Shown: positions 12,026 to 23,714, numbered from the stretch's first letter. The stretch: 64,000 bases of DNA from Liopterus haemorrhoidalis (GCA_963971575.1 OZ020611.1:202044419-202108418); one strand, 5' to 3'. The notes: generated by a model not told the origin, from the letters alone. Program-made: numbers and translations.

Positions 12026-12078
12026 ACACTTCACATTATTTTTTTAGAATGCTTTGCTTCATGCCTTGAACATATCCA

Positions 12079-12573
12079 GATATTTTTAATTAAAAAAGAG
12101 CTCGAATATTCAGAAGTTTGTGACGACGAATGGTTACAAAAATGTTATTTCGCAGTTGACATGACGTCACATTTAAATCATATGAATCAGAAGCTAATCC
12201 AAGTAAAGGTAATACTGTAAATACGTTTTTGGAATTAGTGCTTTCCTTCGAACATCAGATATTATTGTTTATCATGGAGACCGTCAAACTGATAAATATA
12301 ATAAAACATCGAGATACTACTGGAAGTTTCGGCGATTCGAAGCTTTTTGTGATTGCTATTGTAAAAATACAAAATACATTAGATGCTCGTTTCAACTAAA
12401 AAAATCCACTCTTTCATTTTTTGACAAAACTACTCGTAGCGAATGTCGAACAAATAATTTTTTCTATATTTCTCCTTAATTGAACAGAGCCCAATTGTGC
12501 AGAACTGCAAATAGTAGACTTGAAAATTAAAGATTTGTGGTCTTCGAAATTTACATCTTTGCAATCTGAGCTG
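12079..12573 (+). pseudogene. hAT transposase remnant, GTF2IRD2-like
   Basis: Frame pieces read ELEYSEVCDDEWLQKCYFAV, then DMTSHLNHMNQKL, FLELVLSFEHQILLF, and after a stop EPNCAELQIVDLKIKDLW. This matches the order E....V..DEWL..L.F..D.T.HLN.LN..LQG, F..K..LF and ELQ.E.I.L in GTF2IRD2/ZBED-type hAT proteins, in the helical region between the catalytic segments. At least one frameshift and two stops interrupt it. The BED finger and the C-terminal dimerisation region are not found. Confidence 0.65.
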
Positions 12574-12600
12574 TAATGTACAAAATGTACGTTACTTTAC

Positions 12601-13875
12601 TTTTAAATGTATATGTAAGATTTAACCTATTTCATACTGCGGAACTGATCTAATAATGCTACAACTGGTAGAGAAAAGTGAGTCGGGTGCTAAATATTGC
12701 CTGTTCGTATACAGTACTAGCCTCGACAGAAGTCCACTATAGTGCTATTTATAGCTAAAGCATTAAATAGGCTTTTCTAGGTGTTCCAACCTTTAAGCTG
12801 TTTTAATACATCACCAAAGTTAACTTTTCGTTAAGAGATAATAGCTATCACATGTACGACTAATTTGCCCCTGAAAATTAGTGTTCGGTGTCTCTTAGCT
12901 CAAGGATAAAGTAATTTAATTTGGTGGTTCACATTGTCCCGTATTTAGTTCGGTAATGAGCAAGAAGCTTATTTTCTTAATACTTCACCCATCTCATTAG
13001 GGAAATTAACCTCAACTAATTTAACCTGAACTTTACAGATTTATGGTAGAATAAGAAAAGCTTAGTTAAGTCTTATAAACGTAGAAAATATTTCATTCAT
13101 CATAAAATCAAAACTTCACCTAGATTTCATGTTTTTTATTTATTATTTATGCTATTACAGAGCGTTTGTAAATTATTAAAAGGCTTTTAAATGTCCTGCT
13201 CGTTAGATTAATTTTAAAGCTTGGTACTTACCAGGAGCTACACATGGGAAAACTTACAAAGACAGATTAATGATGAATAATCCCAAATTCCTTGTTTGTT
13301 ACGTATCCCCAATCGAAAAACATTAAATTTATTGTGCATATCTGTCAAAGTCATCATTAACCTAAAATCCCATTGCATACATTTGTTGTTGTTTATAAAT
13401 ACTTCAACGAAGGAGGGTTTTAATACATATTTAATACATATATAAACATTTTTTGACTATAATGTTTTTCATTTCATGATTTCTAATATTTTCTTTCTTT
13501 TTCAGGTGAGTTTTACGATTCATCGAAATATAACATTTCCTGGGGATTAGTTTAAGAACCCAATGTTTTGAGCTTCGAAAATACAGTAAGTAAAACTATT
13601 ACTGAGTAACAAAACTGTAAATTTGTTTCAAATATTCAGGATCATATTTCTCTAAATTGAATGCTATTTTTGTTTCCATTTTTCAAGTATAATATCTTAT
13701 TGTATGGTATAAATTGTAGCCAAACGGCTTGACCTAAGTCAAAGCCTGACAGCACAAAAAAATTCCATGAATTTCAATAGCTAAAAGTACAATATCTTTA
13801 TCCTGGTGATCATGAACGGTGATTAGAATTTTACCATTTACTGCTTTGGAAGTAGAAGGAAAGGGCAAAAGAATC
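12601..13875. other. AT-rich sequence with a short R1 fragment
   Basis: Only a short R1-like core, AAATTGTAGCCAAACGGCTT near 13710, is recognisable. The rest shows no coding signal or paired repeats. Confidence 0.4.
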
Positions 13876-13879
13876 TAAA

Positions 13880-14350
13880 ATGTATCTAAGGACTGACGAA
13901 ACTTTTTGAATAAAGGGATGTTTAACAGGAAAATCCCACGTATTGGAGTCGCGTCAGTCTTGTGATTGAGGATTCAACAGAAATTCCGTGAAAATATATG
14001 GTGCGCTATTTTAAATAATAAAGTAGGCATACATATACATATATAATATTACTTTAACTGGCGATAGATATTTGGAATATTTAAGAACTAGGATTGACGA
14101 TATTATAAACGGTCTGCCTTTTATAATTGTTAGAGATGTATACTTTCAGCAAGATAGAGTCCCAGCTTACAAATCTCATCAAGTAGAGAAGTATCTCGAA
14201 GAAAAATTTCCAGACCTATGAATTGCTAGCAATGGGCATATTGCGTTGCCCAAATATCTCCTGACTAAAATCCTTTGGATTTTTTCTTGTGAGATCATGT
14301 CAAATACGAGATATATAACACTGGGCATACAAACGTATAACATTAAAAAC
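13880..14350 (+). pseudogene. Mariner-superfamily (DDE_3) transposase remnant
   Basis: Plus-strand blocks in order: FLNKGMFNRK, KFRENIWCAILNNKVG, TGDRYLEYLRTRIDDIINGL, then VRDVYFQQDRVPAYKSHQVE with the second catalytic Asp, KYLEEKFPDL, and after a +1 shift SPD-NPLDFFL-DHVKYEIY with the third Asp. This order is characteristic of the insect DDE_3 transposases close to DD41D mariners, a family different from the copies at 34260 and 41358. Several stops and shifts show it is dead. The N-terminal DNA-binding region is missing and no terminal repeats were found. Confidence 0.65.
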
Positions 14351-14457
14351 ATTTTTCATGACAGTATTACTAATATCGGCGGGAGAATATAAAAAAAAAC
14401 AGTTATGAATAAATCAGAACGGGGCCAATTTTGAACAATATTAGCAAGTTCATAATA

Positions 14458-15509
14458 CAGTACAACTTCAGAAATCCGGACACATATGGGCCCAAGTGTC
14501 CTGTGACTTTGATGGTTGTCCAGCTTTTTGAGTATTTTATAATTATCAGTTGTATTTATACCTTTTATGTTTATACATAGGAAGTACATAAGAAAATTAA
14601 TGAAGAAATATATCATATTTATTTATAAACACATAGTTATTCAGGATTTCTGAAACGCAAAGAGATGATACATATATAATGAAGCAATTAAATATCAAAA
14701 TACTGCCTCACCGGGAATCGAACCCGTCAACTTAAGAATTTCGCGGTCTGATATTTTTGTTAACTTGTTGTGTTAACCTTATCACGTACATTTTTGTACA
14801 TTTCTACGGAGCTAGATTATTATAGAATCCAAAATTGACACTGTCTCATTATATATTCACAAATATATACATATAATATAAATACATAGTTACTCAGGAT
14901 TTCTTAAACGCAAAGCGATTATACATACATATATAATGTAGAAATTAAAAGTCAAAATACTGCCTCACCGGGAATCGAACCCGTTATTAGTATAGGAATG
15001 TTATTCTCTCGGCATATTGAATACAAAGCGAAAATGGTTTTACTGCATCTGTATTTTTTATTTTGTTTTGGCAATAATTTTCTTCTTCGTTGTTTTCATT
15101 TCAATTTGTCTCCTCTTCTTTGCCTTGACAGTCATTCTCCTGTAGCCCACTCTTGTATTTCATATTCTGTTAACTAACTTGTTCCTTCGATTTTTGTAAA
15201 TCTTCTTTAATTTCAGTTAAATCGACATCAACGATTTTATAATGTTGACTATTTTATTTACTAATATATTTTTTATAGAAAATAGTCTAATAAAAGTAAA
15301 TAAAAATCAAAAGGTTAGGTTAAACTGCAATAACTTGTTCAAAGTACGTTCGTTTGTACCATCATCTATTTCATGACGTCACGACCTTGTTTTAAGGACA
15401 AGTTAGAACAAGACAAACGAACAGACTTATTGATACTAATGCTTTGTCATGCTCTAGTTTTAGAAGTCTTTGTATGGAAGAATGTGCCCGGATTTCAGAA
15501 GCTGTACTG
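14458..15509. mobile_element. Pogo-like TIR element without transposase
   Basis: The ends are CAGTACAACTTCAGAAATCC at left and, on the other strand, CAGTACAGCTTCTGAAATCC at right, continuing as GGRCACAT, and each is flanked by TA. A CAGTA...TCCGG terminus with TA duplication fits pogo/Tigger-type elements. The 1.05-kb interior has no transposase and includes a duplicated unit with a tRNA-type B box. Confidence 0.65.
14627..15020 (-). repeat. Direct duplication with tRNA B box
   Basis: A block of about 105 bp starting AAACACATAGTTATTCAGG (14627) recurs 253 bp downstream as AAATACATAGTTACTCAGG (14880). Each block ends in TGCCTCACCGGGAATCGAACCC, which on the minus strand is GGGTTCGATTCCCGG, a textbook tRNA B box. 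Only the first copy has an A-box-like stretch beyond it (minus strand GTGATAAGGTTAAC). A tRNA-derived SINE or tRNA relic is likely. Confidence 0.5.
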
Positions 15510-15511
15510 TA

Positions 15512-16954
15512 ATTAATTTCAATAAAATTGATGCAAATATGATTTCCATTTTTTCACGATTATTTTGTAATGTAAGGGTATGACTTGTTTATATCATTGA
15601 ATTCAGAATAAAATATTTTACCGAATAACTTTGAGTCGATGATATTCTTTTATAAAATAATTATTTTTGTCTTTCATTTAAGTAACATCATAACTCTTAT
15701 AGTTCTTCTGAACATATATCTTTACAAAGCTGAAATCTAAAAACGATTTTGAAATAAAAAACGTTACTTTCATGTACTAAATTACTTTCCTATTTGTCAA
15801 TAATTGGCTTTTCGTAAAAGTATTTGGAAAGAGTAATCAAAAATAAATATCGAACTTGAAGTTTTGACGGAAGTCGGAAACAAGTCCCAATCTGCCAATA
15901 ACTCATTTCCGACTGCCCGCTCTGTAGGTATATTACACAGTAATCTCCCGCCTTTTCCCTTTCTCCTCACCTTAACTCACGTGTATTTTCACTTTTAGGA
16001 TAACCCTTCCTATAAGATGGATGCTTCATAAAATTTAATACTTTCGAGAAAAGATTGATTAAGAGGGGATTATTAAATGTATTAATAAATTATTAATGAA
16101 ACTTTGGAAGGGAATTAATTTAGAGATTTTATTAATTCGTGTTAAATTTAATTTTATGCCTTCAGTTTATTGTTAATTATTTTATTAAATAGGGTTATAG
16201 ATCGTTCTTACGAATAAGGGGAATTTACCTTATACATCTTATACATCATGAACTTTAATAATTATAATGTTGACGCCCAGAATTCGTATTAGCGTCCATT
16301 TTTCAGCTCGTTAGTTGTTAAATTTGCGTAGCTAATATACTACTGCATATTTATATATATAACGTATAATAAAAAATATACGTTAGAGTAAGCCTTGGAA
16401 GAGAAAGACAGTAATGTAAGATATGTTAGAGAATCAAAAGCCAAATTTGTTTATTACTATAATTTTTGACAATTCAGCAAGTTTAAAGAATTTGTGTTCC
16501 TTGTGTTGTGAATTTACAGAAAAATCAGGATCTGTATTGATGAAGGTGGTGTTTACTAGTGGGTCCTTCCCTGGATTTTATAAACTTTCAATCCCGACTC
16601 CCGAGATAGAAAATATCGTCTGAAACAACACCCTCTAGTGGTCACTTATTCCATCTTGTTTAATTTTTGGTTATTATTTTATTTATTTGAAGTTGTGTAT
16701 TTAAGTTTTCGTGTCCATTTCTACTTATTATTTTATAAAAATTAAGTAAATAAATAAAAAAACAAGATTTATTTTTAAGTAAAAATGACTGTTAAAAGTA
16801 AAATTTACATTATTCTGTAACTCTGTAGTGTCAAAAGTTATGTGAGTAGTTCTAACGTACAAATTTATTCAAAGACATACGTGATTTTTATTCTCGTCCT
16901 ACTCTGACGTTTTTTTTTTTTTTTCACACGTTATATAATGTGTATAGATACATT
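15512..16954. other. AT-rich sequence, nothing recognised
   Basis: No similarity or paired repeats seen. The 66-codon plus frame at 16423-16623 has no motif. Confidence 0.45.
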
Positions 16955-18095
16955 TTCATTTTTAGGATTTCTTAGGTATAACTTAGAAACCCTTATACCA
17001 TCTCTCATGTTTGTATGTCTGTATGGTAAAAATTGTGGCCAAACAGTTGAACCTAGAGAGTTAAAATATGACATGCATATACAGACAGCTCTTGGATCTA
17101 CATGTAGTAAAAATAGAGAGACTTCGATAAAACTTATTATTGAAATCATATTTACAAATATGCATGTATCAAAAAGGTACATACTTTTTAAAATAATTGA
17201 GTTGGACATTGATCTTGATGCATAGATTAACGTACAAAATTCGATTTTTGAAAAAAAAAAATGTATCTATAGGCATATTTTGACACGATTTTTGTGAAAA
17301 ATATAATCCTTTACCCTATTTTCCATAGGGATCGGTTTAAAAATCTGAAAAATTAAGAATAACGAACATAAATGATGCGAACTGAGATAGTAATCTCGAA
17401 TTTATTGATAGAATTATTTTTTCGAAGGTAATCGTATTTTTATTTAATTGAATGTATGTTGTGAAATTAAAGACCTTGAATCTGAGGTGAACAAACACCT
17501 ATTTTTTATGTTTATTTTATTTTCCCGAAACTATATCACACCATATAACGATAGGGGTTGAATTAAAACTTCAAAATAATGCACATTGATGAATAATTCA
17601 CCAAAAATGTACATACAGATATTTTGATATTTTCTGAAAATGTCGATTTTTTAGGTTATAAAAAATACATATTTTTCAATTTTATGTAGAGTCCCAATAC
17701 TTATAATCCATTAACGATTTTTCTGCATCTGAGTAGATCATGATATTTTTGGGTTAAGTTTTGTCATAAATTTACATTAAAAAAATAATAGCATTTTTAC
17801 ATCAACTAAATTTATTGCCAGTTTTACCAAATTAATATTTCTTATAGAATATCACATTATTTTAGATCATTTATTATTATTTTTTCACATGTTTAGTCAT
17901 TTTCCTTGGCTACTAATAAAACTGTTACATAGCCTACTCAGATGAGGAAACATCATGAATGGATTACAGACGTAAGTTTATTTTCAAAAGGAAAAAATGT
18001 TTATGGCGTGACTACAGTCTATAATGTGCCCAAAAAAGTCAATAAATACTTATGAAATCCTGAAATGTGTGAAAATTCACTGTTACCCGATGCAT
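16955..18095 (+). repeat. R1 repeat family, copy c
   Basis: Opens TTTTTAGGATTTCTTAGGTA, has ACCCTTATACCATCTCTCAT, GGTAAAAATTGTGGCCAAAC, CTAGAGAGTTAAAATATGAC and ends TATGAAATCCTGAAATGTGT. It is longer than copies a and b by about 250 bp. Overlapping open frames on both strands (16931-17225) are not conserved in the other copies. Confidence 0.65.
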
Positions 18096-18179
18096 ATTCT
18101 GAAAGGAAAATGTAGACTAGAATAATTTTCATACAATTAGCATCAATTTAGTTATGTAAAACTGGTCTCTTAAAATCTG

Positions 18180-18415
18180 AGTGGCCGAGATCGTTAAATC
18201 ACGTAGTTCTGACTGGTTAAAACAGTTTGAATTGTGAGGTTGCTAGTTCAAGTCCCCATTGGTGATATTATTCGGGCGAGAATAATATTTTAACATTACT
18301 CCCATTTTCACAAACATTCACCCATCATCTAGGTGTAGGATCTCGCCCCCTGGCATCGGCGATTAGGCTCGTCGCAGAAATAGGCCGATGTAAAATAAAT
18401 AAAAAAATTAAAAAA
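18180..18415 (+). repeat. tRNA-derived SINE (Ser/Leu-like head)
   Basis: The head starts GTGGCCGAGATCGTTAA (A box of the TGGCCGAG type seen in tRNA-Ser/Leu) and has TAGTTCAAGTCCCC as B box. The body carries GCATCGGCGATTAGGC, then a 3' A-rich tail AAAATAAATAAAAAAATT. A clear target duplication was not found. Confidence 0.65.
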
Positions 18416-19198
18416 ATAGCGATATATATAAAATATTGGTTATGTTTAGATCACGGAAAACTTACAATATTACCCCAAATATAGAAGAACTCATCTAGCC
18501 ATATTACAAAATATGTAAAATATTGTTGAATCTAATAATTTTAAAATGCAAGTGTCAGTAGTTTTGACTAAACAAACAAATGTCTTCAACGTTTGCGCTT
18601 TTCTCGATGGTAGTAATATTTTATATTCCGTTTTTTTTCCTTTTAAGAAAAAGTAATAAGCGAAAACAGCGGAGTTATTTCAAAGATAATATTTCTCTAA
18701 AACCTATTCTAAATTCTGAAACGTACGATCCGAAGTAATATACCTGAACATATGTGCGATACTATATTATGTAAACATATGTTCTAGCGCTGGAAATAGG
18801 CACATAGCGTACAAAGAAACTAAAAAACAATTTTTAAGTTATAACTTTCGAGAGATAAAACAGAGCATGTATGTACCAGACTACGTAAGAAAATAACTTA
18901 ATATTTGTTTTACAAACTTTATTAATTGTTGGAAAAAGTTTACAAGTTAAAAAATTCTCATGGTTTAAGTTACGAGACTTACTGCTTATGGACAATTTTT
19001 TATTTCGGAATACAGAATAGCTTGCCAGCCTGAGAAGTTTCTGTCAGAAACATACTATGGGTACAAATTTATTCGAATATTGTCATAATGCTCTTGTCTT
19101 TTCTCTGGTTAAACTTCTTTGGTAAACCTTTTTTAAACTTCTCAATCAATGAATTGAATTTAAACTTTCAGTCTCTGATCAAAAAGATTAACAAAGCC
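18416..19198. other. AT-rich sequence, nothing recognised
   Basis: No coding signal, paired repeats or RNA boxes recognised. Confidence 0.45.
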
Positions 19199-19201
19199 TA
19201 A

Positions 19202-19311
19202 TGGGTCAATTCTGTGCAACCCCTTAACGCGTTCCATAAGAAATCTATAGGTAGTCGTAACACCTATAAATTGCTTACGGAACGCGTTACGGGTTGCACA
19301 GAATTGACCCA
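19202..19311. mobile_element. 110-bp near-palindromic MITE
   Basis: Terminal inverted repeats start TGGGTCAATTCTGTGCAACC and extend inward through an ACGCGTTCC block, leaving only a short centre. Both ends are flanked by a direct TAA, a PIF/Harbinger-type duplication. Transcribed, it would fold into a long hairpin. Confidence 0.7.
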
Positions 19312-19545
19312 TAAGGTGCACTTACTATTTAAGACCCTAATAAAGAGCATCATACTTTAAAGTTTCGAAGTATCGTATGATTCCCAAAAAATAAATCGTC
19401 AGAGTAAGATATGAAAAATCACGTATGTCTTTGAATATATTTAGAACGTTAGAACTATTCATATAACCTTTGACACCACAGAGTTATTAAACAAATTTAA
19501 ATTTTGCTTCAAACAATTAATTTTTCCTAAAAAATAAAGTTTATC

Positions 19546-19548
19546 TAT

Positions 19549-19611
<63 letters not shown>

Positions 19612-19612
19612 T
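19546..19612. repeat. (TTTA)n microsatellite, probable LINE tail
   Basis: About 16 uninterrupted TTTA units. On the minus strand this is an AAAT-type tail, a common end of CR1/Jockey/RTE-type LINEs. The sequence to its right, resumed after the Harbinger derivative at 20996, may be the LINE's 3' untranslated part. Confidence 0.6.
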
Positions 19613-20013
19613 AAAATAGCAAGTAAAAATGGACACAACACTAAGGGCCGGTTTCTGGAACATTTTTTTATTGACACGATATCGCCTCAATAGTTATCGA
19701 TACAATAAACCTTATCGAGTCGATAACTTTTAGACGGTTTCTCGATTCTCATCTGACATGTTTATTGTATCCAATATCTATTGTAGCGATATGTATGCAT
19801 TTCAATTCACACAGCCAAAATATTTACAAAATCTCTTGTCATTTATGTGATCAATTTTTCACAAATGACAATAGTCAATGTCAGTGTCAAAAATAATTTA
19901 CAAAAATATATATTTTTAACAATGCACATTATCACCAACTAGAATTTGGAAAGACCCTGTTGCCGGAAATCTCAAAGCAGGAAAAGTTAGAAGTTGTGTC
20001 GAAATAGATTTAC

Positions 20014-20418
20014 AGTCTGTTTCAAACGGTTAGGCGGAACTAAATGGGAATTTCGTTCTTTTAGGTTGTCACGAAAAGGGACCTTGCTTGGGTTATTTCA
20101 TTTTTCACGTTGGAATGTCAAAATTTAAAATTCCAACAATGAAACCATGGAAACGAATGACATATGTCAAACTTAAATTAATTTTCTTACATATTTTAAT
20201 GACAAAAAATAAATAAATGGGATATTTGTATTAAGAATGACACAAAAAATCAAAATATAAAGAAAATGACATTTTAAAATGATATTGACCTTAACCAAAA
20301 AATATTTGTTGCAAGTATGATTTACAAAGCTTAAACAAAACGGCCTAAAAGCATGATTTAAACGATGAAAATAACTAGATTGCAAAATCTAGTTCCGCCT
20401 AACCGTTTGGAACAGACT
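20014..20418. mobile_element. 405-bp MITE nested in the Harbinger derivative
   Basis: Terminal inverted repeats of 29 bp with one mismatch, beginning AGTCTGTTTCAAACGGTTAG at left and AGTCTGTTCCAAACGGTTAG on the opposite strand at right. The flank on each side is TTAC. The interior contains CGTTGGAATGTCAAAATT and its partial complement. A 70-codon minus frame inside is not recognised. The superfamily is unclear. Confidence 0.7.
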
Positions 20419-20445
20419 TTACTTCTTTGGGTCAAGGGTTCTCAA

Positions 20446-20682
20446 TCACCTCCAATGCCGTCTACATAATTCTATACATTTTCCGTTGCTTAACAGGTAT
20501 CGTTGAATAAATTCTAATTCGCTATAAATGCGGAAAGGGTCACTTTTATCTCTCACAATTCTCCGATGTAACAAACATACTGCAATTACAACATCCTCAT
20601 CAAATTCATCAGAACTTGAATTTTCCATTTTACGTCTCGAACAGTATAAGAATATGTTAATATATATGATTTTTAGACGCAA
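20446..20682 (-). pseudogene. Harbinger transposase N-terminal remnant
   Basis: The 78-codon minus frame ends with SDPFRIYSELEFIQRYLLSN followed by GKCIELC. This resembles the NPF...SE.EF..RFRLSK.....L segment at the N-terminus of HARBI1-like nucleases. An internal Met before ENSSSDEFDEDVV may be the true start. The frame stops before any catalytic residue. Its location between GGGCCGG termini supports the assignment, which rests on remembered family patterns, not an alignment. Confidence 0.55.
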
Positions 20683-20995
20683 TTACTAGTATATCTTGTA
20701 ATATAAATACCTATATATTTTTTTCAAAAATATATTGCAATTTGCGAAATAACCTGATCTGTCTTATGTCATAACTGACATTAGATGACAATTCTCATAT
20801 TTATCGATACGATAAAGGGTGCTCATCGGTAATATAACGCATCAATAAGTTATGAGTTCGATATTTCATCAATAAATAGAAAAATGCATTCAAGAAACCC
20901 AAATTTTGCTATTGTGTCGATAAGTTGCGGTATCCATGGATATCGATACTATATCGATACGATATCTATAACTGAATTTTTCGAGAAACCGGCCC

Positions 20996-21785
20996 TTAAA
21001 TAAAATAATGAACTTATAAACTAAACAATAGGATATGGGCTAACGCTTTCATCAATACAGATTCTGATTTTTGATTGATTTAAAAATATTAGCCAGTATT
21101 ATTGGTGAATTATGTAGTTCTTCAATTTTATTTTTAATTATCTCTGGGATTTTATATGTCCCCAACAGGACATGTAAAAAATACATAGCTATAAAAAGAA
21201 ATCACAGGAAGTCAAATTAAAGGACCTCGGAGGCCATATTACCAACGTATTTAACCCTGTATTAAAAAAAATACATTTTTATTGATAAAAATTATTTTAA
21301 ATTTTTATAGATTTATTATTAAAAACTATTAGCACAATGATGTTCAGGAAGTTGCAAACAACTTGGAAACTGTACATATACTAAATTCGTTATTAAGACA
21401 ACACATCTTGAACTATGATAATCACCATAAACCAGTAAGAACTTCAGAAATAATTTTTAGATATGTGGTTAGCAGGAGTAACGTGTAATCAGGTTTCCCT
21501 GGTTTTATATTTGCTGTTTCTCGATTATCTCCAACATTCCTTAGATTGCTGTCTTTCTTTTCCATTGACGAGGTGAATTTCTGGAGACGATAAGCCAGAG
21601 TATCAAGACTGGATAAAATTGAAAATGAAAAAATCCGGGAAATGATGAACTAAAGAACTGGCATCCAAAACCGGATCACACCTTAACATTGGATCCAAGC
21701 AAAACAAGGTGTCTATCATGGTCAATCAAATTACAGAAAAACTAATCCCAAAAAAAGTAATACAGTTGATGCTAAAAGAGTTGTG
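20996..21785. other. Unassigned, possibly LINE 3' sequence
   Basis: Would adjoin the TTTA tail at 19546 if the Harbinger derivative were absent. No protein block was recognised with confidence. A faint plus-strand run near 21600 (KIENEKIREMM) recalls the linker after LINE reverse transcriptases. Confidence 0.25.
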
Positions 21786-21875
21786 TCATCTTCCGTCCAT
21801 TACCAATCATTATATCCATTTAAATCGTACATTTCCAACTTTTTGAATTTTTCTTTTTAGGTTTTTTTTAAAAGA
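21786..21875 (+). repeat. R1 5' fragment
   Basis: TTCCGTCCATTACCAATCAT, CGTACATTTCCAACTTTTTG and TTTTTAGG closely match 23717-23795, the start of R1 copy d. The remainder of R1 is absent. Confidence 0.5.
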
Positions 21876-23714
21876 GATAAGGAAAATAGGCAGTCCAAAG
21901 AACACATGAATAAAAGAATAAAGTAATGAAGGTATATCGCAATAATTGTTGCAGTCTGGTTCACGAAAATGAAAGTGGAGAAATTAGACTAGACTTGTTT
22001 AATTTCCGATTAAACTGAATAGCATTCATGGTTACGCAGGGTTCCCAGAGGTAATGTACTTGACCGTCTACTTGCCTTACTTTATTTGACCATCTTAAGT
22101 CGGGAACTTGACAACGACTCAAATAGTTCCCACAGACATGTCACCACCTGTGTTTTTTCAGTCAAGTTAAAAGAATGGCCATTTCAACATCGGCAGAGTT
22201 TTTGATCGGAACTTCCGAAAATTTTGAAAAATATAGGAACAGGTGTTTTTAGGTTAGAGAGTGGATAAAAAGAAGGAGGGTGTTAGGCTCTTCAAATACT
22301 TCCTGCAGAGAACTGAGGAAGCAGTCAGATTAATTAAAATGATAGAAATCAGTATTTATATTTATTTAGAGAAGTTGAAAAGTGTCCCTATACAACTCAA
22401 GAAATTTAATCAGTTTATGAGAATTAATCATCTCAGACATCTTGAAACACGATATTCACACAAAACAATCAACAGTCGTCGTGTTCATATTAATCCACTT
22501 GACTGAACAGGTCGTTAATTTTTCTCCCGGACGGATATTGCATGACCGTTTCCGGTAGAGGTCGTGCACGACTAATGTTTACTTGACAGTTTCCAACCAG
22601 GATAAGTCCACGACTAACGTAGTCGTGGGTCTTGTACTCAGCCTCATTAGGACTCATCCTTATTAGTGACTTAGTTCGTTGGGTGAGAGCTAGGCCAGTT
22701 AGGCTAAAATCAATACTGGAACTTAAAGCTACCCTTTGGGAAATATGGAGTGGGTTATTTCATGAAATTCTTAAGATTTTAATGGAAAGTCTTTCTAGAA
22801 GATTTTAAGGTGATATTTATGCAAAAGAATCCCGATTTGTTATTGATATTTTCTTGACTGATGATTTCTTGAAACTAAATTTTGAATGATGTAAGTGATG
22901 CTTACCTTCAAGGTACAATCTTGTGGGAGCTACTTAAAGATATTTCAGATTTGAAAAAGCGTAGCTAATACCCCGTAACAGGAATTCCTTTTGATATTAT
23001 CTTGATAACGAGCTTGCGCATAAATATTATAAAATCGATAATAATTTTATTTCCTTATGAATAGCACACCCTTCTTAACCTCACCTTGCAATCAAAAAGC
23101 AGGTTAGGTTTGAAGTTCCTGCATTTTCCTCCACAAATGTATTTTTAATGTTCCATATTTCCAAGGTATTTTCGCGGACAAGTAATCCAATATGGTCATA
23201 AATAATTAAAAAGTCATGCTAATGGAAATTCAAAATATGACGTAGAAGATACCTATCAAATTAAAAACTAATTAATTATTTGTTAGTGGAAAAATTTTAA
23301 ATTATTTATAGCTACTAAGTAATAAATTTTAATTTGCTGGGTGTATGTGAATATTTTAATAGACTTTAAATTTATAAAAATAGATTCTAGTAACAAGTTC
23401 ATAATTTAGATCTATCCTACTTTAATAAATGCGTATCTTTAAGAGTCGCAATTAAAGATAGTTCAGGAAATTCGGTTTTAACTGTGAAAAGAATTTTCAA
23501 AATGTATTCTTTGCCTGCTGGTCCTCTGACCAGCATAATTAGTAGATATGCTGCAGATATATTCACGTATAAAGAGCTCTAAAAAGATAAAAAAGAAGTT
23601 TAATACATAAAGATCCACATTGAAGAAAGAGCCGTCCACGACTCGTATGCCACATTCCGTCATATGCGATAGGTCTATATAGTGTACATACATTAGCAGA
23701 TTTGCAACGTCTCC
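21876..23714. other. AT-rich sequence, nothing recognised
   Basis: An 81-codon plus frame at 22261-22506 and a 71-codon minus frame at 23478-23693 have no recognisable motif. The stretch 22505-22640 is somewhat GC-richer and repeats a GACTAA-GTCGTG theme, but no clear structure emerges. Confidence 0.35.

Larger units (their letters stand above)
10822..12600 (+). mobile_element. hAT element, split by an R1 copy
   Basis: The left end CAGGGGTCGGCAAATTGCGG is a typical hAT terminus, and the hAT transposase remnant lies 1.25 kb downstream on the same strand. An R1 copy (11143-12025) occupies the gap. No matching right terminus or 8-bp duplication was found beyond 12600, so the right boundary is provisional and the joining of terminus to transposase is an inference. 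Confidence 0.45.
19645..20995 (-). mobile_element. PIF/Harbinger-like element, degraded
   Basis: Ends are GGGCCGGTTTCT at left and AGAAACCGGCCC at right, flanked by CTAA and TTAA. The interior has several TATCGATAC-type palindromic blocks near both ends, a transposase N-terminal remnant on the minus strand, and a separate MITE inserted at 20014-20418. At 1.35 kb including the nested MITE it lacks the catalytic domain. Confidence 0.65.

Noticed and set aside
14700..14775. Candidate tRNA gene on the minus strand
   Set aside because: The B box is perfect but no acceptor stem or full cloverleaf could be formed, and the unit is duplicated inside a transposon.
15330..15425. Inverted CGTTCGTTTGT ... 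ACAAACGAAC pair
   Set aside because: Short arms inside the pogo-like element; insufficient to call a separate insertion.
16931..17225. Overlapping frames of 92 and 95 codons on opposite strands
   Set aside because: They fall in R1 copy c and are not open in the other R1 copies.
21575..21700. Possible LINE linker fragment (KIENEKIREMM)
   Set aside because: Only one short block resembles the family, with no second block in order.
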